Source: Rhodocyclaceae bacterium (GTDB taxonomy: Bacteria > Pseudomonadota > Gammaproteobacteria > Burkholderiales > Rhodocyclaceae). From it: a stretch of 6,818 bases of DNA. A model generated the notes under the pieces. The model saw only the letters and a program-made list of their open reading frames with translations, was not told where the DNA came from and made no database searches. Positions within the stretch are counted from its first letter, which is position 1; the number at the start of each line of letters is the position of its first letter. Where the stretch lies: contig JANYAW010000092.1 in NCBI GenBank assembly GCA_025361105.1, positions 1-6,818 on the forward strand, in the 5' to 3' direction. The translations under genes and the position numbers were made by a program. Below, in pieces: positions 1-6,155 of this stretch.

Positions 1-716
1 TTGCCGATGAGGGCGATGCCCCTGCCCAATGGCGCTTGGCACAGCTAGGTACGTATCGCGCTGAACTCGATAGCATCGCAAATGACCTGCCAACCCAGCA
101 TCCGATTTTTCTGGCCTTGAGGCCGGTGATTTGTGAATATCAACTTCCGCTGCAACTTTTTTATGATTTGCTCGATGCCTTTTCGCAAGACGTGGTCAAG
201 GATCGCTACACCGATTTTGTCGAACTAAGCGACTATTGTGCGCGATCAGCCAATCCAATCGGGCGGATGTTGCTGCATTTATTCGGTCAAAGTAGCGCTG
301 AACAATTGCAGCAGTCCGATGCGATTTGCAGCGCATTGCAGCTCATCAATCATTGGCAAGATGTGGGAATTGATGCGCTTAAAGGAGATATGGGACGGAT
401 CTATTTGCCGCAAGACGATCTGGCGCATTTTGGAATTTCGGAAGCTGACATACGACGGCGTGTCACCAGCACCAACTGGCGAAATTTGATGCAGTTCCAA
501 ATCGATCGAGCCCGTGATTTGATGTTGCTGGGTGCGCCTTTGGGATGGGCCTTGCCGGGTCGATTTGGCATGGAAATTCGCGCCATCGTGGCGGGCGGTC
601 TGCGGGTGGCTGACAAAATTGAAGCTTGCGACTTTGACGTTTTCGAGCGTCGCCCGACCTTGAAGGCATGGGACTGGCCTACGATATTTTGGGCGACCCT
701 GGTAAGACCATTGTGA
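1..716 (+). CDS. hpnC: HpnC, hydroxysqualene synthase (5' end missing)
   Basis: HpnC acts in the cytosol or at the membrane face, converting presqualene diphosphate made by HpnD into hydroxysqualene for hopanoid synthesis. The frame is open from base 3 to the TGA at 714-716, giving 237 visible residues. The family is usually about 280-300 residues, so roughly 50 are lost off the left edge. The visible part opens with ADEGD, the tail of the first Asp-rich motif of head-to-head prenyl synthases. The second Asp-rich motif is NHWQDVGID, with its Asn codon at 348, followed by GRIYLPQDDL. The C-terminal block APLGWALPGRFGMEIRAIV is typical of HpnC rather than HpnD. A TTG at 36 is not the true start because coding similarity continues upstream of it. 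Bases 453-482 carry copy A of a dispersed repeat without breaking the frame. The stop overlaps the hpnD start by 4 bases. Family assignment is strong; separation from HpnD rests on gene order and the C-terminal block. Confidence 0.93.
   Translation, partial: ADEGDAPAQWRLAQLGTYRAELDSIANDLPTQHPIFLALRPVICEYQLPLQLFYDLLDAFSQDVVKDRYTDFVELSDYCARSANPIGRMLLHLFGQSSAEQLQQSDAICSALQLINHWQDVGIDALKGDMGRIYLPQDDLAHFGISEADIRRRVTSTNWRNLMQFQIDRARDLMLLGAPLGWALPGRFGMEIRAIVAGGLRVADKIEACDFDVFERRPTLKAWDWPTIFWATLVRPL
453..482 (+). repeat. Dispersed repeat, copy A (inside hpnC)
   Basis: This is copy A of a short repeat found three times in the window. Its core GGCGTGTCACCAGCACCAAC is shared by all. Bases 453-478 match copy B (2012-2037) over 26 bases without mismatch. 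Bases 456-482 match the reverse complement of copy C (4772-4798) over 27 bases. Here it is read as RRRVTSTNWR within HpnC. Alignment by eye with the equivalent segment of the HpnD paralogue (SRYSENFTALM) needs no gap, so this copy need not be an insertion. The element type is unknown. Confidence 0.85.
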
Positions 717-1552
717 ACCTCAGCGCTAACGCCTACTGTCAGGACAAGGCCGCCGCCAGTGGCTCGTCGTTCTATTACAGCTTTTTGTTTTTGGAGCCAC
801 CACGCCGTCAGGCCATCACGGCCTTGTATGCGTTTTGCCGTGAAGTTGATGACGTGGTCGACGAATGTCCTGACCCCGCCCTGGCAGCGACCAAGCTGGC
901 GTGGTGGCGTAAGGAAGTAGCCGCCCTCTACGCAGGAAATCCCAGCCATCCGGTGACGCTGGCTTTGACTGAGGCGATGCAGAAATTTTCGATTCCACAA
1001 GAACAGTTGCAAGAAATCATCGACGGCATGGAAATGGATTTGCAACAGGCGCGTTATGCCGATTTCAAATCGCTGCATTTGTATTGCTATCGTGTCGCCA
1101 GCGTGGTCGGTTTATTGGCCGCCGAAATCTTCGGCTACACCGACCGCCGCACGCTGAAGTACGCGCACGACCTTGGCCTTGCATTTCAGCTCACCAACAT
1201 CATTCGTGATGTCGGTGAGGACGCGCGGCGTGGTCGAATTTATTTGCCGCAGGACGAACTGCAAAAATTTGGCGTGACGGAAACAGATTTGATCGCATCG
1301 CGTTATTCGGAAAATTTCACTGCACTGATGCGGTTCCAATTGCAACGTGCGCGCGCCATGTACGCGCAAGCCTTCGCGCAACTGCCGCAGGCCGACCGCA
1401 AGACGCAGCGCGCTGGCCTCATCATGGCGGCCATTTATCAATCGACGCTGGACGAAATCGAACGCGACGGTTGCCAAGTGTTGCATCAGCGAATCGCCCT
1501 CACACCACTGCGTAAACTCTGGATCGCGGGTCGCACCTGGCTAAGCGCATGA
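713..1552 (+). CDS. hpnD: HpnD, presqualene diphosphate synthase
   Basis: HpnD condenses two farnesyl diphosphates into presqualene diphosphate, the first committed step to squalene and hopanoids. From the chosen GTG at 713 the protein is 279 residues, normal for the family. The N-terminal AYCQDKAAASGSSFYYSFLF is diagnostic. The first Asp-rich motif is EVDDVVDE (D46, D47, D50) and the second is NIIRDVGED (N162, D166, D170), followed by RRGRIYLPQDEL. Both Mg-diphosphate binding sites therefore look intact. An ATG at 668 in the same frame would add 15 residues and overlap hpnC by 49 bases. GTG 713 is preferred because it forms a GTGA overlap with the hpnC stop and puts the conserved AYC close to the N-terminus. 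Only a weak ribosome-binding sequence (GGTAAG, 701-706) precedes it, consistent with coupling to hpnC. The end overlaps hpnE as ATGA. It is a paralogue of the preceding gene. Confidence 0.94.
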   Translation: MNLSANAYCQDKAAASGSSFYYSFLFLEPPRRQAITALYAFCREVDDVVDECPDPALAATKLAWWRKEVAALYAGNPSHPVTLALTEAMQKFSIPQEQLQEIIDGMEMDLQQARYADFKSLHLYCYRVASVVGLLAAEIFGYTDRRTLKYAHDLGLAFQLTNIIRDVGEDARRGRIYLPQDELQKFGVTETDLIASRYSENFTALMRFQLQRARAMYAQAFAQLPQADRKTQRAGLIMAAIYQSTLDEIERDGCQVLHQRIALTPLRKLWIAGRTWLSA

Positions 1553-2874
1553 GCACTGCTCCGCAAAAAATCGCCGTCATCGGCGCGGGCTATGCAGGCA
1601 TGGCCGCTGCCGCCGTGCTTGCCGCCGAAGGAAAAATCGTCGACGTGTTTGAAACCTCGCGCACCCTCGGCGGTCGTGCGCGCGCCGTGCCGCTGAGCGA
1701 AGAGACGCTCGATAACGGTCAACACATCCTGGTCGGCGCCTACACAGAAACTTTACGGTTGATGAAAATGGTCGGGGCTGATCCGACAAAATTGCTCAAA
1801 CGGATTCCACTTCGTCTGGAGTTTCCCGGCGAATTTTTGTTAGTCGCACCACGTTTGCCCGCACCTTTGCATTTGGCATTCGCGCTGATCACCGCTCACG
1901 GAATTACTTGGCGCGAAAAATTCGCAGCAGTGCGGTTGATGCAGGGATTGCAGCGCGATAATTTTCGCATTCAACCGGATATTTCTGTTGCGCAGTGGCT
2001 AGCCAACCATCCGACGGCGTGTCACCAGCACCAACTGAGAAAGGTAATGTGGGAGCCACTATGCATCGCTGCGCTCAACACGCCGGTCGCCGATGCCTCT
2101 GCGCAAGTTCTAGCCAATGTCCTGCGCGATAGCCTCGCCAGCCATCGTGCAGCGAGCGATTTCTTGTTGCCACAAGTCGACCTTTCCAATTTATTCCCCG
2201 AACCCGCCGCAGCTTTTGTCGAGGCACGCGGTGGCAAAATTCATCGCCAACATCGCGTCGCCAGCTTGCGTCGAGTCGACAATCATTGGCAAATCGACGA
2301 TGCGCAAATCTACGACCAAGTCATCCTTGCCGTCGCGCCGTATCATCTGGCCGCATTGGTTCCCGAGCTTGCCGCGTCGGTCGGGCATTTTGCGTGGGAG
2401 CCGATAGTCACGACCTACCTCACGTATCCCGAGCATATTCGTTTACCGCAAGCCATGCTCGGCATTTCCGATGGCTACGCGCAATGGCTATTTGATCGCG
2501 GAGTTTTGTGCGGACAACGCGGCATGATTGCCGCCGTCATCAGCGCACGAGGAAGGCATCTGGGTATTCCGATGGCGGAACTGGAGCGCCACATCCACGC
2601 GGAAATTGGTCGCCTGATTCCTGCCTTGCCTGAACCGATAAAAGTACAAACTATCACCGAAAAACGTGCCACGTTTTCGTGCACTCCAAATCTAAAGCGC
2701 CCCGCCATGCAGACAAATTTGCCGGGACTATTTCTCGCTGGTGATTACGTCGCGGGCGACTATCCGGCAACCATTGAAGGCGCAGTGCGCGCTGGCGTCG
2801 CCGCGGCGAAAGCTGCCGCTCTTGCCGCCAATGCCCCTGATAAACTTCCAGCACAAATAACTGAAAAGCGCTGA
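1549..2874 (+). CDS. hpnE: HpnE, FAD-dependent hydroxysqualene reductase/dehydroxylase
   Basis: HpnE is the squalene-associated FAD enzyme that reduces hydroxysqualene to squalene, completing the three-enzyme bacterial route. The 441 residues begin with a Rossmann FAD site: GAGYAG at residues 12-17, an acidic residue (E35) ending the second strand, and GGRAR at 41-45. LDNGQHILVGAY, WEPLCIAALNTP and ASAQVLANVLRDSL are typical of the family. The C-terminal FAD block LPGLFLAGDYVAGDYPATIEGAV starts near residue 391. This matches the amine-oxidase/phytoene-desaturase fold. The ATG at 1549 overlaps the hpnD stop (ATGA) and has no good ribosome-binding site, which suggests translational coupling. 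Bases 2012-2037 carry copy B of the dispersed repeat, encoding PTACHQHQL just before WEPLC. By recollection of homologues this segment looks a few residues longer than usual, though no alignment was run. rfbF follows after 8 bases. Confidence 0.93.
   Translation: MSTAPQKIAVIGAGYAGMAAAAVLAAEGKIVDVFETSRTLGGRARAVPLSEETLDNGQHILVGAYTETLRLMKMVGADPTKLLKRIPLRLEFPGEFLLVAPRLPAPLHLAFALITAHGITWREKFAAVRLMQGLQRDNFRIQPDISVAQWLANHPTACHQHQLRKVMWEPLCIAALNTPVADASAQVLANVLRDSLASHRAASDFLLPQVDLSNLFPEPAAAFVEARGGKIHRQHRVASLRRVDNHWQIDDAQIYDQVILAVAPYHLAALVPELAASVGHFAWEPIVTTYLTYPEHIRLPQAMLGISDGYAQWLFDRGVLCGQRGMIAAVISARGRHLGIPMAELERHIHAEIGRLIPALPEPIKVQTITEKRATFSCTPNLKRPAMQTNLPGLFLAGDYVAGDYPATIEGAVRAGVAAAKAAALAANAPDKLPAQITEKR
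2012..2037 (+). repeat. Dispersed repeat, copy B (inside hpnE)
   Basis: Copy B has the same orientation as copy A and is identical to it over 26 bases, but is read one base out of phase, giving PTACHQHQL in HpnE. Because the encoded peptides differ completely, the match is at the DNA level and not due to protein homology. It lies just before the conserved WEPLC block, in a segment that appears to tolerate changes in length. Confidence 0.85.
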
Positions 2875-2882
2875 TTAAAACC

Positions 2883-3653
2883 ATGAAAGCAGTCATCCTC
2901 GCTGGTGGTCTCGGCACTCGCTTAAGCGAAGAAACCGTGTTGCGCCCCAAGCCTATGGTCGAGATCGGTGGCAAACCGATTTTGTGGCACATCATGAAAG
3001 GCTACGCACATTTCGGCATCACCGATTTTGTGGTTTGTCTGGGCTACAAAGGCTATATGGTGAAAGAATATTTCGCCAACCTGGCTTTGCACACCTCGGA
3101 CGTCAGCATCGATTTGGCGCACAACAAAGTAGCACTTCATAGCGGCAACGCCGAGCCTTGGAAAATTGCGCTGATGGATACCGGCGACGCGACGCAAACG
3201 GGCGGTCGCTTGCAGCGAATCCGGCATCTCGTTGAGGATGAAAACTTTTGCATGACCTATGGCGATGGCGTGGCCGACATTAGTATTCACGACTTGCTGG
3301 CGTTTCATCACCGCGAAAATTGCGCCGCGACCGTGACTGCGGTGCGCCCACCCGCAAGATTTGGCCGCTTGGACTTGGTAGGCAACAAAGCGCGCGGCTT
3401 TCAGGAAAAACCGCGTGGCGATGGCGACTGGATTAACGGTGGTTTTTTTGTGCTCTCGCCAAGCGCACTTGATTGCATTGATGGCGACAACATGCTTTGG
3501 GAAAAGGAACCGATGCAGCGCTTGGCCGCCGATGGACAGCTTGCGGCATTTCGACATGACGGGTTTTGGCAGCCGATGGATACCCTGCGCGAAAAAAATC
3601 AACTCGAAGCGCTTTGGGCCAGCGGTAAAGCGCCTTGGAAATTGTGGCCGTGA
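2883..3653 (+). CDS. rfbF: RfbF, glucose-1-phosphate cytidylyltransferase
   Basis: RfbF makes CDP-glucose from CTP and alpha-D-glucose-1-phosphate, the entry step to CDP-linked 6-deoxy and 3,6-dideoxy sugars of surface polysaccharides. It is 256 residues, almost exactly the family length. The N-terminal nucleotide site MKAVILAGGLGTRL is followed by RPKPMVEIGGKP, with K23 in the conserved PKPM. The metal-binding stretch TYGDGVADI places D128 and D132. The C-terminal NGGFFVL and GFWQPMDTLREKN complete the sugar nucleotidyltransferase pattern. The motif set fits cytidylyltransferase RfbF (DdhA/AscA) rather than the thymidylyltransferase RmlA, and the next two genes confirm this. The ATG at 2883 lies 8 bases after the hpnE stop and has no clear ribosome-binding site. 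The end overlaps the preferred rfbG start as GTGA. A run of seven A (3592-3598) near the end leaves the frame intact. Confidence 0.95.
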   Translation: MKAVILAGGLGTRLSEETVLRPKPMVEIGGKPILWHIMKGYAHFGITDFVVCLGYKGYMVKEYFANLALHTSDVSIDLAHNKVALHSGNAEPWKIALMDTGDATQTGGRLQRIRHLVEDENFCMTYGDGVADISIHDLLAFHHRENCAATVTAVRPPARFGRLDLVGNKARGFQEKPRGDGDWINGGFFVLSPSALDCIDGDNMLWEKEPMQRLAADGQLAAFRHDGFWQPMDTLREKNQLEALWASGKAPWKLWP

Positions 3654-4753
3654 CACTTGCTCGGGTAGATCCAAATTTCTGGGCCGGACGCGATGTATTC
3701 GTTACCGGCCACACTGGTTTCAAAGGCGCTTGGCTTTCACTCTGGCTACAACAAATGGGTGCCAAGGTCACCGGCTTTTCGCTCGCATCGCCAACCACAC
3801 CCAATTTGTTCGAGGCCGCGCAAATCGCCGATGGCATGACTTCAGTGATTGGTGACGTTCGTGATTTTGAATTGCTCGTCGCGACATTGAGAAAAAGCCG
3901 CGCCAGCATCGTCTTTCATTTGGCCGCGCAGTCGATAGTCAGTGAGGGCTATCGCCTTGCACGCGAGACCTTCGCGATCAATCTGACGGGCACGGTAAAT
4001 CTGCTTGAGGCGATTCGCGAATGTGAAAATATCGCAGCGGCGGTCATCATCACCAGCGATAAATGCTACGCGCCGTCTGCCAGCGCCACGCCCTTGATCG
4101 AAGGCGATCCGCTCGGCGGCAAAGATCCGTATAGCGCGAGCAAAAGTTGCGCCGAAATCGCAGTGGCATCGTGGCGACATTCTTTTTTTACCGAATCGCA
4201 ATCCACGCGAATTGCCACCGCGCGCGCAGGCAATGTGATCGGCGGTGGCGACTGGTCGGTGCATCGGTTGCTGCCCGATATTGCCCGCGCATTCATCGCT
4301 AACGAAGCATTAAAGCTGCGCATGCCAAATGCGATTCGTCCGTGGCAACATGTGCTCGACGCGCTCAGCGGCTACTTGCAATTGGCCGAGAAGCTCTGCG
4401 CTGACGATGGCGTCAACTTCGCCCGCGCATGGAACTTCGGCCCCGTCGCCGCCGATCACCTCACCGCACTACAAGTTGCTGAACGTTGCGCGAAACTTTG
4501 GGGCGAAACGGCACGAGTCGAGATTGCCGCAAGCAACTTTCAATACGAAACACAAAACTTGCGTCTTGATACCGCACTGGCGCACCAGCTACTGAACTGG
4601 TACCCCACCTGGTCCGCCGATGAAGCCTTACGCCAAACACTGAGCTGGTATCGCCAATGGCCTGGTGCATCTGCTGACACACAGAGAATACGCAGCATGA
4701 CAGTCGCTCAAATCAACGAATACGACGTTCACGCCGCCACTCCATTGCACTAA
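3650..4753 (+). CDS. rfbG: RfbG, CDP-glucose 4,6-dehydratase
   Basis: RfbG is a short-chain dehydrogenase-type enzyme with tightly bound NAD that turns CDP-glucose into CDP-4-keto-6-deoxyglucose. From GTG 3650 it has 367 residues, close to the usual 355-360. It shows the NAD loop GHTGFKG (20-26), TSDKCY with T135, D137 and K138, and the catalytic YSASK (Y161, K165). RAGNVIGGGDW and IRPWQHVLDALSGYL are typical of CDP-glucose dehydratases. The chosen GTG overlaps the rfbF stop (GTGA) and has GGAA at 3637-3640 about nine bases upstream. In-frame TTG 3635 and GTG 3644 are alternatives. The segment commonly read as AAQPLVR in relatives recalled here is AAQSIVS, a modest divergence next to the active site. 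Substrate choice of CDP over dTDP is inferred from whole-sequence resemblance and from rfbF and rfbH on either side. A gap of 49 bases separates it from rfbH. Confidence 0.94.
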   Translation: MTLARVDPNFWAGRDVFVTGHTGFKGAWLSLWLQQMGAKVTGFSLASPTTPNLFEAAQIADGMTSVIGDVRDFELLVATLRKSRASIVFHLAAQSIVSEGYRLARETFAINLTGTVNLLEAIRECENIAAAVIITSDKCYAPSASATPLIEGDPLGGKDPYSASKSCAEIAVASWRHSFFTESQSTRIATARAGNVIGGGDWSVHRLLPDIARAFIANEALKLRMPNAIRPWQHVLDALSGYLQLAEKLCADDGVNFARAWNFGPVAADHLTALQVAERCAKLWGETARVEIAASNFQYETQNLRLDTALAHQLLNWYPTWSADEALRQTLSWYRQWPGASADTQRIRSMTVAQINEYDVHAATPLH

Positions 4754-4772
4754 ATTTCATCAAATCTATACT
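4745..4772 (+). promoter_or_regulatory. Possible sigma-70-type promoter before rfbH
   Basis: TATACT (4767-4772) matches the -10 consensus at five of six positions. It lies 16 bases after TTGCAC (4745-4750), which matches the -35 consensus at only three. Transcription would begin near 4779, inside repeat copy C. The gap between rfbG and rfbH is the longest non-coding stretch in the window, so an internal promoter is plausible, but the weak -35 makes this tentative. Confidence 0.25.
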
Positions 4773-4798
4773 CGCCAGTTGGTGCTGGTGACACGCCG
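4772..4798 (-). repeat. Dispersed repeat, copy C (inverted, before rfbH)
   Basis: Copy C is inverted relative to the other two and matches copy A over 27 bases. It fills more than half of the 49-base gap between rfbG and rfbH and ends four bases before the preferred rfbH ATG, so it occupies the place where a ribosome-binding site would normally sit. It contains the imperfect dyad CCAG-6-CTGG but no strong hairpin. Confidence 0.85.
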
Positions 4799-4802
4799 AC
4801 AA

Positions 4803-6119
4803 ATGCAAACTCTGGAACAACAACGTCAAGAAATTCTCGCCAAAGTCCGCGACTACGCGGCGCAAAAGGAACGCGCTCAGCCGTTTCTGCCGGGAATATC
4901 TACAGTGCCACCGGCGGGCAAAGTGCTCGATGCAAATGCCTACGTCGCACTGGTCGACGCGGCACTCGACGGATGGCTGACCACTGGTCGGTTCAACGAC
5001 GAATTTGAAAGACTAATCGCTGCACGTATCGGCGTGTTGCGAGCGATTACCGTCAACTCCGGTTCATCGGCAAATCTCCTGGCACTCACCGCGCTGACTT
5101 CGCCGCTGCTTGGCAACAAAGCGCTCAAGCCCGGCGATGAAGTTATAACCGCTGCCGCCGGTTTCCCGACCACCATCAATCCGATTTTGCAAAACCAATT
5201 GACACCGGTTTTTGTCGATTCCGAACTCGCGACGTACAACCCCAGCGTCGACGCAATCGCCGCCGCCATCACCTCGCGCACCCGAGCCATCATGCTCGCT
5301 CATGCGCTCGGCAATCCATTTGACGCGCAGCGATTGCGCACGCTCGCTGATGAACACAATCTGTGGCTCATTGAAGATTGCTGTGATGCATTTGGTTCCC
5401 TGCACCACGGCAAATCCGTCGGCAGTTTTGGGCATGTCGGCACACTGAGTTTTTATCCGGCGCATCACATCACCACCGGCGAAGGCGGCGCGGTATTCAC
5501 CGACGACCCTACCATCGCCCGCGCCGTCGAATCCTTGCGCGACTGGGGTCGCGACTGCTATTGCGCCCCCGGCAAAGACAACACCTGTGGCAAACGTTTC
5601 GATTGGCAACTCGGCGAACTGCCCTGTGGTTACGACCACAAATACACTTATTCGCATCTGGGTTACAACCTCAAAATCACCGACATGCAGGCGGCTTTAG
5701 GTGTGGCGCAGATCGCCAGACTCGACGAGTTCGTTACCGCACGCCGACGAAATTTTGATTACCTGCGCGCCGCCTTGCTGCCCTGCAAAGAACTTTTAAT
5801 CTTGCCAGAAGCCAGCATCGACAGCCAACCCGCGTGGTTTGGATTTCTCATTACCTTGAAAGAAAATGCGCCATGCACGCGCGTCGATTTGCTGCGCTAT
5901 CTCGACCAAAACAAAATCGGCACACGCTTACTGTTCGCCGGCAACGTCACGCGACAACCGTATATGAAAGGCCGCGACTACCGCATCAGCGGTGCGCTGA
6001 CCAACGCCGACATCATCACCGAGCGCAGTTTTTGGGTCGGGATTTATCCCGGTCTCTCCACGACAATGATCGATTTCACTGCTGCCAAAATCAGTGAATT
6101 CCTCGGCATCGGTTTTTGA
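4803..6119 (+). CDS. rfbH: RfbH (DdhC/E1), CDP-4-keto-6-deoxyglucose 3-dehydrase
   Basis: RfbH is the PMP- and [2Fe-2S]-dependent dehydrase that removes the C3 hydroxyl of CDP-4-keto-6-deoxyglucose, working with a separate reductase (E3/RfbI). It belongs to the DegT/DnrJ aminotransferase fold. From ATG 4803 it has 438 residues, against 437 in well-studied relatives. In SFYPAHHITTGEGGAV, a His (H221) replaces the PLP-binding Lys of aminotransferases, the hallmark of the dehydrase. Cysteines at 194, 252, 254 and 262 fit the C-X57-C-X1-C-X7-C iron-sulfur signature exactly. Other family blocks are GWLTTGRFNDEFE, SGSSANLLALTALTSP, GYDHKYTYSHLGYNLKITDMQAA and GTRLLFAGN. A longer form from TTG 4779 would add eight residues encoded by repeat copy C, and is less likely because the ATG gives the usual length. 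The reductase gene is not in this window. Confidence 0.95.
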   Translation: MQTLEQQRQEILAKVRDYAAQKERAQPFLPGISTVPPAGKVLDANAYVALVDAALDGWLTTGRFNDEFERLIAARIGVLRAITVNSGSSANLLALTALTSPLLGNKALKPGDEVITAAAGFPTTINPILQNQLTPVFVDSELATYNPSVDAIAAAITSRTRAIMLAHALGNPFDAQRLRTLADEHNLWLIEDCCDAFGSLHHGKSVGSFGHVGTLSFYPAHHITTGEGGAVFTDDPTIARAVESLRDWGRDCYCAPGKDNTCGKRFDWQLGELPCGYDHKYTYSHLGYNLKITDMQAALGVAQIARLDEFVTARRRNFDYLRAALLPCKELLILPEASIDSQPAWFGFLITLKENAPCTRVDLLRYLDQNKIGTRLLFAGNVTRQPYMKGRDYRISGALTNADIITERSFWVGIYPGLSTTMIDFTAAKISEFLGIGF

Positions 6120-6155
6120 CGGCGTGCTTATTTGCCAAACTCAAGCACCAAACAC

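Noticed and set aside
401..1078. Long antisense reading frame (225 codons, - strand) across hpnC and hpnD
   Set aside because: It lies wholly opposite two well-supported genes and its protein has no recognisable motifs; long antisense frames are common in GC-rich genes.
347..2292. 13-base match CAATCATTGGCAA in hpnC and hpnE
   Set aside because: One exact 13-base pair is about what chance gives in a window of this size, and the flanks do not extend the match.
2922..3674. Antisense reading frame of 250 codons opposite rfbF
   Set aside because: It mirrors nearly the whole of rfbF, a clear family member. No motif, start context or neighbour supports it.
453..4798. CRISPR array explanation for the repeat
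   Set aside because: The copies are about 1.5 and 2.7 kb apart, two are inside genes and one is inverted, so there is no regular repeat-spacer pattern.
5064..5657. Antisense reading frame of 197 codons opposite rfbH
   Set aside because: Low-complexity Gly/Ala/Val-rich composition and complete overlap with the conserved RfbH core mark it as a shadow frame.
6120..6155. Possible terminator between rfbH and the phosphatase gene
   Set aside because: No GC-rich hairpin followed by a T run can be drawn in the 36-base gap.
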